64,000 nt of DNA from Nocardiopsis sp. CC223A (GCF_030766825.1 NZ_JASFDV010000003.1:1-64000), one strand, 5' to 3'. Positions 6,184 through 15,444 are shown, counted from the stretch's first letter. The notes: generated by a model from the sequence alone, not told the origin. A program made the numbers and translations.

Positions 6184-8652
6184 TCAGTCCTCGTTGTTCT
6201 CTTCGTTCATCTTTTCTCGGGTGTCGGAGTAAGCTTCTGTGAAAATGCCCATGGCGTCACTATAGTTCATTTCCCCATGTGGCCATTTGTCCTGCGAAAT
6301 AGTAGTCCATGCATCGTCCAGTGCAATGGATTCGAGGCCGGGTTCGAATTCCCAGTCGCTGGGGTTGACCGGAATAAATTTCTCCCCGTTTCTTTCGGCC
6401 ACCATGCCTGAGGGCATATCTGCCAACCTTGGATCGCCAGATTCAAGAGATCCAAGGGTGAGGAGTTGGAAGTTCTCCTTTGCCTCCCAGGTCCCGGTGG
6501 CGTTTGTTAGATTCTGTCCGGCGAACACGGTCTCAAACTCTGCGTTTTCTTTAAGGGAAACCTTGATCCCCTCTGAAAGGACGGAAGCCCCAGGGTAAGG
6601 AATTTCTGAAATTGCAGATCCGAGCAAATCAATCCCGTTGGTGGTGACTTTCTGTTCGTAGGCATTGTCCTGATTGTTCTTGGTCTCTCTGACTGCTGCC
6701 TCCTGTTCCAGTGCTCTATCGATGAGACCTCTCAAAACGCCTGACTCAACTGCCCCTTCGGTGCTGGTCCCATTCTCCCCCTGGATGAATTCATCAATTC
6801 TTTCCATGTTGAAGTTTATGCTCTCGGCGTATATGTAGGATGCGGCATCACCGTCTCCCATTGCCAGCTGAAGAAAGCTTTCTCTCTGGTGAGGATCGAG
6901 ATAGAGGCGACCGTCTTCCAGCTTGCTTCCGTCTCTTTGTCCGTCCGGAACTCCCGTGGATCCGATGTCCAGACCATATCCGCTGGAGAATTCATCGATA
7001 TAGGCGACGAAAAGCTCAGACCAACCCCAAGCCAGTTCTGGGTTCACCAGCCCTGCGGAAGCGTCATGCCAAGTCCCATCCACCAACTCTCCCATTTCAT
7101 TGGTGACTTTCCCTTCCACATCGTGCCCGGTTCCGCTAAGTGCATCTACAAATTCCGGAGAGTCAAAGAGTTCCATGAAAGAGGCCATAGCCTCTTTTGC
7201 GCGCTCCTGCTCCCAACCCTCGCCATCGGACTGCTGCCATATCCAGTCCGTGATGCCACTGGCGGCAGCACCTTCATCCTCCCAGTCAAATGTGTAAAGT
7301 CCGCGAAGGGTCATTTCGGGATCGAGTCCGTGCACGGGGTGCTCGTACTTCCCTTCTCCTGTCAAGATGGCGTGATTGGCGTCTTCATTCCTGGTAGAGA
7401 CATCAATGAGGCTCTCGAGCCACCAGGAAGACATGTAAGGATGGTCTTCAGGCGAGCCATCGAGCGCATATCCAAGAGATTGTGTCAAATTAATAGAGAA
7501 CTCTTCTCCGCCTTGGACGTGGGCGTTGGCGCTACCCAGAAGCCTTCCGAGTGTCGCGGCGTTGGCTTGCCATTCCGCAGAAGGAGAGTTGTTGTCAACG
7601 GGGCCTTCCACTGTTTCTCTGATGCTTAGTGGAAGATTATCGTAGCCGCCGGTCAGATTTTCATCCGAGAGAACAAGAAGGCCTCCTCCGAGTCCACTCA
7701 GAAGTTGTTCTCTGATGCTATCATCTATTTCCACATTATAAATGATATCATCGGTTATCTTCAAGACTCCAGGGGGTTGTCCCCCTTCCCCGACCGCTTC
7801 TTCAAGGCTCGCGTAGAAATCTCTCAGGAAGTTCAACTCTTCGCCCGTTAGTTTCTCGCCGTCATTCTTTTTGTCCACGGCAACAAGGGCAATATTATTC
7901 AGGATGGCGGACAGGGCGGTGATGTCGCCGTCGTATCCTTCGGGATCGTTCAAGTATTCAATGAGCTCATCAGACGCTTCTTCCGGGTCGAGATCAATCG
8001 GCAGGGATTCTATATCTCCACCCAAGTTGAAGTAGGACCACGTCATGTAGCCGTTATCGATGAGGCGTTGCACTGCTTCTGGAGTGGGGCCATCGTTGAG
8101 ATCTCCTCTCAATTCCTCAGATCTTTCGTATAGAGAATTGAAAGCGGAAACCTCTTCTTCCTCAAGTTGCCCTTTGAGTTCTGAGAGAGCCTGGGAAGCC
8201 TTCTGGGAAGGTGTCTGCTGGTTGACGAAGCGGAAGGCTACCTCTGTCTTTTCCAGATCTTCCTCGTGTGTGGGAGCGATTTCATTCCATCGATTGATGA
8301 TGCGTCGCCTCTCCTTCTTATACTCATTCACACAATCGGCCCATTCTTCTGTTATTGAAGCGCAGAATCTGAGTGCAGACGATACTTCCATCCAGACAGC
8401 AAGATCCTCCTGTCCGAGCCCGCTGATACTCCATTTGATCACCTCGGTGAACTCTTTTGCCGCACTGTCGATGTCGTCGTTCAATCCGTCTGCTCTTCCC
8501 AGGATCCTCCTCTCGAGCATCCTAATGTCCTCTGCGCTTTCTCGAATTTCTGAAACTTTCATTTCCGGATCGGGGTTGAGTGCGAGTGTGAAAGATCCAA
8601 CGGAGACCGCATTAATGGTCTCCCCATTATATGTAACGGTTGAACCGGACAT
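6184..8652 (-). CDS. Large hypothetical WXG100-associated protein (DUF6571-like)
   Basis: An 822-aa acidic protein without signal peptide or membrane helix. A GGAG site lies eight bases before ATG 8652. The first 170 residues are predicted long helices (VSEIRESAEDIRMLERRI and VNEYKKERRRIINRWNEIAP), as in LXG/WXG-type secretion leaders. The central and C-terminal parts (MTWSYFNLGGDIESLP, WGWSELFVAYIDEFSSGYG) recall the actinobacterial DUF6571 proteins that accompany type VII substrates, but that match is from memory and tentative. It sits between the WXG-like gene and the propeller lipoprotein. Base composition is visibly more AT-rich than the surroundings, suggesting recent transfer. No toxin domain is recognisable at the C-terminus. 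Confidence 0.75.
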   Translation of the reverse strand: MSGSTVTYNGETINAVSVGSFTLALNPDPEMKVSEIRESAEDIRMLERRILGRADGLNDDIDSAAKEFTEVIKWSISGLGQEDLAVWMEVSSALRFCASITEEWADCVNEYKKERRRIINRWNEIAPTHEEDLEKTEVAFRFVNQQTPSQKASQALSELKGQLEEEEVSAFNSLYERSEELRGDLNDGPTPEAVQRLIDNGYMTWSYFNLGGDIESLPIDLDPEEASDELIEYLNDPEGYDGDITALSAILNNIALVAVDKKNDGEKLTGEELNFLRDFYASLEEAVGEGGQPPGVLKITDDIIYNVEIDDSIREQLLSGLGGGLLVLSDENLTGGYDNLPLSIRETVEGPVDNNSPSAEWQANAATLGRLLGSANAHVQGGEEFSINLTQSLGYALDGSPEDHPYMSSWWLESLIDVSTRNEDANHAILTGEGKYEHPVHGLDPEMTLRGLYTFDWEDEGAAASGITDWIWQQSDGEGWEQERAKEAMASFMELFDSPEFVDALSGTGHDVEGKVTNEMGELVDGTWHDASAGLVNPELAWGWSELFVAYIDEFSSGYGLDIGSTGVPDGQRDGSKLEDGRLYLDPHQRESFLQLAMGDGDAASYIYAESINFNMERIDEFIQGENGTSTEGAVESGVLRGLIDRALEQEAAVRETKNNQDNAYEQKVTTNGIDLLGSAISEIPYPGASVLSEGIKVSLKENAEFETVFAGQNLTNATGTWEAKENFQLLTLGSLESGDPRLADMPSGMVAERNGEKFIPVNPSDWEFEPGLESIALDDAWTTISQDKWPHGEMNYSDAMGIFTEAYSDTREKMNEENNED

Positions 8653-8692
8653 TTTTCAACTCCAGATCGGGGTGTCTCTGTCTTTATTGGTG

Positions 8693-9016
8693 TCAGAAGT
8701 TTATCTCTGGCATCTCATGCCAGGATTCAACGAATCCATCGCTGGATTCATGATCGTTCCTCGCGATCTCGGAAGCTCCTGATTGAATGCTGTCGGCCAA
8801 GGAGAGTCCATTTCTTTGGACTGTTGCTATTTCCGGCTCGAGTTCGAACTTGAAGTTCAGGTATCCAGAGGCTATCCAGCCAGCTTTTCCTGCGATGTCG
8901 TCCATGAGCGAGCTGAAAGTCTCATCCAGCCCGACCATGGCTTCGGCCAGCGCCGCTGCCTGCTCGCCTTTCGTCGCCGCTTCCCAGGTGTTGGCTCCGG
9001 TTCCTTCTGTGCTCAT
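8693..9016 (-). CDS. WXG100-like small secreted protein, copy 1
   Basis: A 107-aa helical protein, paralogous to the one at 10445-10786. Shared features include GTGAN near the start, a helical block (AALAEAMVGLDETFSSLMDD), AGW/ASGYL in the hairpin region and LADSIQSGASEIARND near the end. Length, helix-turn-helix layout and lack of a signal peptide fit ESAT-6/WXG100-type substrates of type VII secretion, although the exact W-x-G triplet is not preserved. It opens the leftward cassette that continues into the 822-aa protein 40 bp downstream. No secretion machinery is in the window. Confidence 0.7.
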   Translation of the reverse strand: MSTEGTGANTWEAATKGEQAAALAEAMVGLDETFSSLMDDIAGKAGWIASGYLNFKFELEPEIATVQRNGLSLADSIQSGASEIARNDHESSDGFVESWHEMPEINF

Positions 9017-9142
9017 TTATCCACATACTCTCTTCTTGGTTTATGAATTGGATTTTTAATCCACGATTCAAAGGTCGTGTGTGCCTGAAGTTGGCGCTGC
9101 TGTAGGGGTCAGGGCGCTTCGTCATATCTTATTCGCTGATGA

Positions 9143-9182
9143 CCGGCTTCGTTCTGGCCACATGTGGCCAGAACGGCCGGTG
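9143..9182. terminator. Long palindrome upstream of the WXG cassette
   Basis: A perfect 26-bp palindrome occupies 9151-9176 (half-site CGTTCTGGCCACA). It extends by ACCGGC/GCCGGT outside a two-base TT bulge, making a near 40-base stem. It lies 88 bp beyond the stop of the leftward decayed propeller gene and 127 bp before the WXG gene start. Termination of the upstream unit is most likely; a dimeric operator for the WXG cassette is the alternative. Confidence 0.6.
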
Positions 9183-9270
9183 TCTGATGTGTCCGCTGAT
9201 CAATTCTTCCTGGATCTGGGCTTTTGTGATTTTGGAGGAGTAGAAGATCTACCCGTGGTGAACCGCCATC

Positions 9271-10404
9271 TCATGTCAGTCCGAGAAAAATCAGGCTTCC
9301 CTTGTCGCTATTTTCTGAAGAATCGACGACGACGGATCTGTGAATGGCGAGCAAAGATACATCGGTCTCGTCGTCTTTCAGGCCTGCGCTGCTCACGTCG
9401 ATCACTGAAGGCTCGGTGCCGCTTTCCCAGGACTGGAACCAGACCCGGACCTCCGAATTCTCCGAGTCTCGACCATGGCTGACGACACCGTCCTGCAAGG
9501 CCACCGGATATTCAGGACCGGCCCCGGGGCAATGGGTATCGCCTCCAGGACGTGCCCTGACGAGTCCTCTCTTCGATACTCGCCGCTCTCCGTGTACCGA
9601 ACCACGACCGACTCGCCCTCCAGAACTCCGGCCACCGCCCCGTCCCACTCGCCGAGGGGGGCGCCACTCACCACATCGAACACCTGCGTGGGACCGTTCA
9701 GGGTCCGCACGGCCGCATGGCGATCAGTGAGGGGGGCATAACGGCGTTCAGGGGGGCCTAGGTCGGGGTCCGAGGGGCCGAATTGCTCCTCGAACCGCCA
9801 GATCTCCTCACCCGTCGACAGGTCACGGCCGAGCAGGCCGCCGCCGTCTTCGCCGCCGGTGCAGAAGAACCCCTCCAGAACCGTATCGCCGAGGAGCGTG
9901 CCCGCGGTGGTGTCCTTGTCCGGACCGTCGACCGTGGTGCACTCGGGTGGCTCTTCCCGAGTCCACAGGGCCTCTCCGGATCTCCAATGAGAGCGCTCTC
10001 AGTGCCGGATCGTCGAAGGGGTCGCGAGCAATCCTCACGCCATCCGCCACGTTCGGGCTGAAAGACTCCTCGTCGATGCCGCTCTCACTGCTGCTCGTCG
10101 TCCCGAGCGAGACCTCCTGCAGCACCTCGCCCGTGGACGGATCGAGTTCGATCAAGGCGGGTCCGTTCTCAGGGCTCCCGATCTGGACGGCCAGATAATC
10201 ACCTAGGCGCGAGGCGTACGCCGCGCGGGAATGCTCTCCCACACGGTACTCCCACAGTTCCTCACCCGTGTTCCCCGCCAAAGTGACGAAGCCGTCGTTC
10301 AGGACGCGTCCGTTGAGGTCCTCGAAGTCGGTGGTCCGGGCCCGGATCAGGGCGGGGATCGCGTCGGTGGTGCGCAGGGTGAGGGAGAGGTCGAAAGAAG
10401 CCAC
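9271..10404 (-). pseudogene. Frameshifted PQQ-like beta-propeller gene
   Basis: Three consecutive reading frames together encode one propeller protein. Frame one starts at GTG 10404 and carries VTLAGNTGEELWEYRVGE and LIELDPSTGEVLQEV. The frame changes near 9990, where the next reads ALWTREEPPECTTVDG, then GLLGRDLSTGEEIWRF and PTQVFDVVSGAPLGEW. It changes again near 9510 and ends with VALQDGVVSHGRDSENSEVR to a stop at 9271. Two frameshifts make a functional product unlikely unless they are sequencing errors. No lipoprotein signal is seen at the start, unlike the intact copy at 4786-6138. It lies 40 bp behind a WXG-like gene, mirroring the intact cassette. Confidence 0.75.
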
Positions 10405-10444
10405 GGGGGGTTCCTCATCGGGGAAGCGGGGTCGGGGGGAGGGG

Positions 10445-10786
10445 TCAGTAGAAGTTGACGTTGCCCAGGCCGGGCGGCACGTCCTGGGTGGCGCCGGACA
10501 GCTCCTCGGAGCTGTCCAGGTCGTTGAGGGCGATCTCGCTCGCCCCGGCCTGGATGTTGTCGGCCAACTGGAGGCCGTGCCCCTGCACGTCCACGAACCC
10601 CTGGAGGTGGTTCTCGCGGAAGGACCGCCATCCGGCCTCGACGTCCTCCTCGCCCGCCACCCGGATCGCGTCGTCGACCGTCAGGTCGAACGCGTCGGCG
10701 AGCCCGGCCATCGCCGTGGCCAGTGCCTCGGCGTCCTCACCGCCCTGGCGTGCCTCGTTCGGATTCGCACCGGTTCCACCGCTCAT
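10445..10786 (-). CDS. WXG100-like small secreted protein, copy 2
   Basis: A 113-aa paralogue of the protein at 8693-9016. Conserved positions include GTGAN, ALATAMAGLADAFDLTVDDA, an EAGWRSFREN turn region close to the WXG signature, GLQLADNIQAGASEIALND and a following DSS. It has no signal peptide, in keeping with type VII substrates. Its downstream neighbour is the frameshifted propeller gene, and no 822-aa homologue lies between them. The gene itself is intact and has normal high GC, in contrast to copy 1. Confidence 0.7.
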   Translation of the reverse strand: MSGGTGANPNEARQGGEDAEALATAMAGLADAFDLTVDDAIRVAGEEDVEAGWRSFRENHLQGFVDVQGHGLQLADNIQAGASEIALNDLDSSEELSGATQDVPPGLGNVNFY

Positions 10787-11036
10787 GCCAAGCGTGCCCC
10801 TTCCCAGAGCGCGGTTCGAGCCCTCGTGACCCTTGTGTCACGAGACTCCTGCTTGTCGCCATAAGTTACCGCTCTCCACTGAGAGCAATGGATCCGCCCT
10901 CAGGTTCATGGCTCGCGACCTGGGTTTCCAATGGAACTCATGACCACTTTCGGCCAGTCGAAGGTGCTCGGAGCAGGGAATCCACATCGGTTTACAGGCT
11001 TTGCGCGCTGGACTCGCGTGAGCCGAGTCCGACCTT
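10787..11036. other. Intergenic region upstream of WXG copy 2
   Basis: The stretch before the leftward WXG gene holds its presumed promoter. Short frames are open on both strands but none is convincing. Confidence 0.4.
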
Positions 11037-11351
11037 GTGCGCCTCCAGGTACTGCGTGAGCAGGTGCTGTCCCGGGACCTGGGCCTGCTGTGGTGGCTGG
11101 AACGGAACGGGACCCCGCAGGGAGCGTAAAGCCCGTTGCGGTGGACCAGGGAGCTCATCGAGGGCCACCGGGAGCTGGTCGCCGCGCTGCGTCGCGAGAG
11201 CGCCGTCGCGGAGACGCAGGAGGGGGCGCTGTTGAGAGCCAGGGTCGAGGAGGCCCTGGCCCTGGTGGAGGACCCCGAGACCGCCGCCCGCTTCGCCCGC
11301 CACCTGGGCGACTACATCGCCCACGTCCCCGCCAGGCCTCCCGGTGGGTGA
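11037..11351 (+). pseudogene. Small decayed or split helical ORF
   Basis: A rightward frame begins at GTG 11037 with RLQVLREQVLSRDLGLLWWL and meets TAA at 11127. Three codons later the same frame restarts at TTG 11136 and continues as a 71-aa helical stretch (RELIEGHRELVAALRRESAV, then EALALVEDPETAARFARHLG). Both halves look protein-like and share one frame, so this may be a gene broken by a nonsense change, or two tiny coupled genes. No family is recognised and there is no strong ribosome site. Confidence 0.3.
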
Positions 11352-11463
11352 GGCGTGCGATCCACCCCCGGTTGTCCGCGACGGCTGACATCATGGCGGA
11401 AAGCCGTGTGCTCACCCCGCTCCCGCAGTACCACCCCCGTCCCCCGAGTGCACAGGAGACTTG

Positions 11464-13635
11464 GTGCAGTCCAACACCTACAGCCCGACCGCTATCTTCG
11501 GCAGCCACACACGGTACGTCGTCCCCCTCTTCCAGCGGCCCTACGTCTGGAACCGCGATGAGCAGTGGGAACCGCTCTGGCAGGACGTGCGATCGGTCGC
11601 CGAGCGACTGCTGGAGCCCCAGGCCGTGACCGCCCCTCCGGCACCGCACTTCCTCGGGGCCGTGGTCCTGGACCAGCAGAGCATCCCCACCGGGTACATC
11701 GCGGTGCGCCGGGTCATCGACGGGCAGCAGCGGCTGACCACCCTCCAGCTCCTCCTGGACGCGGTGCGCAGGGCCGTCCAGGCGCACGGCTTCCCCGCGG
11801 ACGAGCCGGCGCTGCGGATCCTGGTGCGCAACGAGGCGCAGATCGCCGGAGACGCCTCCGAGATCTTCAAGGTCTGGCCGACCGACCGGGACCGGGACGG
11901 CTTCCGGGCGGCGATGGGGGAGGACGAGGTCCCCGGCCAGGAGGACTCCCCGCTGGTGCGGGCGCACGGCTTCTTCTTCGAGGAGATCACCCGGTGGGCC
12001 CTGGACGACGGTGAGGGGGTGCCCGGCGGGTCGCCGCAGGAGAGGCTGAACGCCCTGGTGCGCACGGTCCGCGACCACCTGCGCCTGGTCGTCATCGACC
12101 TCGAACCCGGGGACAACGCCCAGGTCATCTTCGAGACCCTCAACCACCGCGGCAGCCCGCTGCTGGCCGCCGACCTGATCAAGAACCTGCTCTTCCAGGT
12201 CGCGGAGCAGCAGGGCGCCGACGTCGAGCGCCTGTACCGGGACCACTGGGCGCCGCTGGACGGCGACCGGTGGCGGGAGGAGGTCAGCCAGGGGCGGCGC
12301 AAGCGCCCCCGGATCGACATGTTCTTCCAGGCGTGGCTGACCATGCGGCTGCGCCGCGAGGTCCTCCAAGACCGGCTCTTCGTGGAGTTCCGGGAGCTGC
12401 TGGCCACCGGGGGGACGACGGCCGCCGCCCTGATGGAGGAGGTCGCCGCCGACGCACGGGTCTACCAGGGCATGGTGGACGCCCCCTACGACTCCGTCGA
12501 GGGCCTGTTCCACTACCGGGTGGTCCGGGCCCTGGACACCGCGGTCGTGGCGCCGCTGCAACTGTGGCTCATGCGCTGGGACGGGTCGGACATGCCCGAG
12601 GAGCAGCGGCACCTGGCACTGGGGGCGCTGGAGAGCTGGATCGTGCGCCGCTCCCTGTGCAGGGCGACGGTCAAGGACATCAACCGCCTGGTCGTCGTCC
12701 TCCTCCGGGCCGTGCACGAGGCGGGGCCCGCGCAGGCGGGTAAGGCGGTCCGGCGTGAGCTGGAGCGGCAGACCGCCTCCTCCCGGTACTGGATCGACGA
12801 CGATCAGCTGCGGACGATCCTGCGGACCGCCCCGCTGTACCGGCAGCTCACCCGCCCCCGCATGCGCATGCTCCTGGAAGCGGTGGAGGACACCCTGCGC
12901 GGCCCGTGGGGCGAGGGGCAGCCCTGCCCGCGCCAGCTCACCGTCGAGCACGTGATGCCCCAGCAGTGGGACGAGCACTGGGGGGAGGACGTGCTCGGTG
13001 ATCCGGAGGCGGAGCAGGCCAGGGAGGACCACGTCCACGTCCTGGGCAACCTGACCCTGGTCAACGACAGGCTCAACCCCGCACTGTCCAACCGCCCCTG
13101 GACCGACGAGACCACGGCCGCCCGGGGGATCAACGGCAAGGGCAAGCGCTCCCTGCTGCTGGAGCACAGCACCCTCAAGCTCAACGCGCTCCTGGCCGTC
13201 GGCCATGAGAAGGAGTGGACCGAGGCGGACATCGACCGGCGCACCGAGGAGCTCATCGACCACATCGTCCGGATCTGGCCCCGGCCCGAGCAGGAGGGTC
13301 CGGGCACCGCGGTGGTCACGGAGAATACCGCGGTGGGGGAGGGGCACGGGGCCTCCGGCCGGAACGCCGCCGCCGTGGACCACCACGGCAAGTACCGGGG
13401 GCTGTGGCGCTGGCTGCGGGACCAGGAACAGAGCCGGATTCCGATGGGCTTCTCCAAGGTGGCCGAGGTCGCCGGGGTCCCGCTGCCCGACTCGGCCTAC
13501 AACCACATGCCCCACTGGTACTCCTACGAGGGGAGTGCCCTGTGCCGGGCCATCCGTGACGCAGGCTGGCGTGCCACGAAGGTGGACCTCGACGCCAGGA
13601 CCGTCTGCTTCGTCCGCTCCGACCCGGAGGGGTGA
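11464..13635 (+). CDS. DUF262/DUF1524 GmrSD-like nuclease with C-terminal DUF7662-like domain
   Basis: A 723-aa protein related to the GmrSD type IV restriction enzymes, which cleave modified DNA. The N-terminal DUF262 domain has VPLFQRPYVW (about residue 22) and IDGQQRLTTLQ (about 84), the NTPase/ParB-like motifs. The C-terminal DUF1524 HNH domain has VEHVMPQQW (about 494) and LGNLTLVNDRLNPALSN (about 525). An extra tail from about residue 640 (KYRGLWRWLRDQ, ADSAYNH-like PDSAYNHMPHW) resembles DUF7662, a small domain with a WxN/DNA-contact fold. GTG 11464 is preferred because AGGAGA lies five bases away. A perfect hairpin follows. Both halves of GmrSD are fused in one chain. Anti-phage defence is inferred from the family. 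Confidence 0.88.
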   Translation: MQSNTYSPTAIFGSHTRYVVPLFQRPYVWNRDEQWEPLWQDVRSVAERLLEPQAVTAPPAPHFLGAVVLDQQSIPTGYIAVRRVIDGQQRLTTLQLLLDAVRRAVQAHGFPADEPALRILVRNEAQIAGDASEIFKVWPTDRDRDGFRAAMGEDEVPGQEDSPLVRAHGFFFEEITRWALDDGEGVPGGSPQERLNALVRTVRDHLRLVVIDLEPGDNAQVIFETLNHRGSPLLAADLIKNLLFQVAEQQGADVERLYRDHWAPLDGDRWREEVSQGRRKRPRIDMFFQAWLTMRLRREVLQDRLFVEFRELLATGGTTAAALMEEVAADARVYQGMVDAPYDSVEGLFHYRVVRALDTAVVAPLQLWLMRWDGSDMPEEQRHLALGALESWIVRRSLCRATVKDINRLVVVLLRAVHEAGPAQAGKAVRRELERQTASSRYWIDDDQLRTILRTAPLYRQLTRPRMRMLLEAVEDTLRGPWGEGQPCPRQLTVEHVMPQQWDEHWGEDVLGDPEAEQAREDHVHVLGNLTLVNDRLNPALSNRPWTDETTAARGINGKGKRSLLLEHSTLKLNALLAVGHEKEWTEADIDRRTEELIDHIVRIWPRPEQEGPGTAVVTENTAVGEGHGASGRNAAAVDHHGKYRGLWRWLRDQEQSRIPMGFSKVAEVAGVPLPDSAYNHMPHWYSYEGSALCRAIRDAGWRATKVDLDARTVCFVRSDPEG

Positions 13636-13641
13636 CTCCGA

Positions 13642-13691
13642 CTCCCGCGGCCGGTGCTGCGACGGGTCCCTCGCGACCCCGGCCGCGGGAG
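13642..13691 (+). terminator. 13-bp hairpin after the GmrSD-like gene
   Basis: CTCCCGCGGCCGG (13642-13654) pairs perfectly with CCGGCCGCGGGAG (13679-13691) across a 24-nt loop. It starts six bases beyond the GmrSD-like stop codon. It probably separates that transcript from the Hsp70 operon, which then needs its own promoter in 13692-13809. Confidence 0.75.
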
Positions 13692-13809
13692 AGCCTACCG
13701 GGCGCCCGTTCGGTGCACCGGTCCGATGCCGTGCCGCTAGGATCCGGTGGGTCCGCGGGAGCCGTCCCGCACAGGCCGCCGCGGCACCGCCCCTACCCCC
13801 CGACCGCAG

Positions 13810-15444
13810 GTGAATAGAGCTTTCAACGTGGATATCAGCGACCCCAGGGCGCGTAAAGCCGCGGCACTCGCCGAGGAACGCCTCCGACTGGCCCGCATCC
13901 GTGAGGAACGGGAGCGCGGGCGCAGGGACAGCGTCTGGCAGGAGTTCGGAGCCGAATCCGAACGGATCCCCGACCTCCGTGACACGGTCGAGGCCGTGGT
14001 CGCCGAATCGGGAGACGACGCGGGCGGCCCGGCTCGGGGGCTGCGGGCGATGCTGGAGGGGCGGATGTGCCCCGGGGCTCCCGGGCTGCTGCTGGAACTG
14101 CTGCGGGACCTGCCTCCCGGTGTCGCCGCCGGCCATCTGGCGCGCCTGCACGCCATCGGGGTGCCCGCACTGGCGAAGTGGACGCGTCTGGGTGAGCTGC
14201 TGCACGGGCAGCGTGAACCCTCTACGGAGGAGCTCCAGGGCCTGCCCTCACTCGATCCGGCGTTCAGCCTGTGGCGCGATGGCGAACTGCTGCGCCGGGG
14301 CAACAGGCTGCGGAGCCTGGAGCGGTTCCTGGAGAACGCGCCCCTCTCCCTGGTCGACGACCTCGTGGACCGGGGAACCGCCTTTCCCCTCGGCGGACAG
14401 GAGCGCTTGGACCCACAGGAGAACCTCTACCTGTTGGCGCGCCGCAGCCCGGAGAGGTTGACCGACGCGCAGGTCGAATCACTCGGATGGCCGGAGGAGG
14501 TGTGGCGCAGACGCCTCCTGGAGGATCCCGCATGCGAGGTGCCCGACGACGTGCCCGAGCCCGTCCGCGACCTCGCCGCCGTGGGAGGAGGCGACCCCGA
14601 GGCCCTGGCGAGACTCGTGCCCACCCTGGACGAGCGCTCCCGGCAACTGGTCCGCCAGGTCCTCGGTGAACCGGAGCGGCCTTCGGTCTGGCCCAGGGCA
14701 CTGTTCAAGGACGCCGATCTGTGGCCGGTCCTCGAACGTCTGTGCGAGGGCTGGGTCCTCGAACCCTCGCAGGAGGCAGTGGTCCCGTTCGTCGCCTGGC
14801 GGGATCTGCGATCGGCGCACCGGGAACTCCTCGACGTGCGCCCCTCCGCATACGAGTACCTCGCCCCCCACACGTCCTCATCAGAGCCGTGGGTCCGGGA
14901 GGAGGCGGTGGCGATGGAGGTCTACCTCGATCTTCGCTTCTCCGAGAGCGGGGACTCCCAGGTGCTGCACAAGGCCCTGGAACGCCTGAACGCGCTCCCG
15001 GAGCGCAGCGCCGTCACCGAGGGCAATATCGCCTGGATCCACTCCCGGCTGGCCATGGACCGCAACAACCGCGGTCCGCTCTTCAACCCCTATCTGGAAC
15101 TGGGCGTCGCCCACGGCTCCGACCAGCGCGTGTGGCGGGAGGCCTGGCGCAGCCTGCGCCGCCTCCTCCAGGGGCGCAAACAGGAACTTTCGGACATCAA
15201 CCAGGCGCGTGACCTCATCCGCGACATAGAGGCCACCGGCGGCTTGGGGAACCACCCCCTCTACGTTCTCCCGGTGTTCCCCGACCGCCTCTTCCCCCGG
15301 CCGCGGGTCCCGCGGAGGTTCGTCGCCGAACCCCGACCCCTGGCGCGCCGGAGCGGGCCCGTGTCACAGGAGCTCAGGGAGCGCATACGTACCGATGCCA
15401 TCACGGCACTGCTGAACCGAGCGGTCGCGGAGAGGACACCATGA
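13810..15444 (+). CDS. Helical-repeat protein, first gene of the Hsp70-NYN operon
   Basis: A 544-aa protein from GTG 13810. The frame is open back to 13747, but that part is Arg/Pro-rich, and another GTG at 13828 is possible. The N-terminus is a charged helix (KAAALAEERLRLARIREERE). The remainder is almost all predicted helix with repeated Trp/Leu-rich units (LEGRMCPGAPGLLLELLRDL, SLVDDLVDRGTAF), suggesting HEAT- or armadillo-like repeats. No catalytic motif, membrane helix or known family is recognised. It overlaps the next gene by ATGA at 15441, so the three genes form one translational unit. A substrate adaptor or J-domain-like role for the downstream Hsp70 is possible, but there is no HPD motif. 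Confidence 0.7.
   Translation: MNRAFNVDISDPRARKAAALAEERLRLARIREERERGRRDSVWQEFGAESERIPDLRDTVEAVVAESGDDAGGPARGLRAMLEGRMCPGAPGLLLELLRDLPPGVAAGHLARLHAIGVPALAKWTRLGELLHGQREPSTEELQGLPSLDPAFSLWRDGELLRRGNRLRSLERFLENAPLSLVDDLVDRGTAFPLGGQERLDPQENLYLLARRSPERLTDAQVESLGWPEEVWRRRLLEDPACEVPDDVPEPVRDLAAVGGGDPEALARLVPTLDERSRQLVRQVLGEPERPSVWPRALFKDADLWPVLERLCEGWVLEPSQEAVVPFVAWRDLRSAHRELLDVRPSAYEYLAPHTSSSEPWVREEAVAMEVYLDLRFSESGDSQVLHKALERLNALPERSAVTEGNIAWIHSRLAMDRNNRGPLFNPYLELGVAHGSDQRVWREAWRSLRRLLQGRKQELSDINQARDLIRDIEATGGLGNHPLYVLPVFPDRLFPRPRVPRRFVAEPRPLARRSGPVSQELRERIRTDAITALLNRAVAERTP

Noticed and set aside
11155-14205. Very long leftward open frame (about 1016 codons)
   Set aside because: It is the antisense of the GmrSD-like gene and the start of the next gene. 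It is Gly/Pro/Arg/His-rich with no family motif and has no ribosome site; high GC keeps it open.
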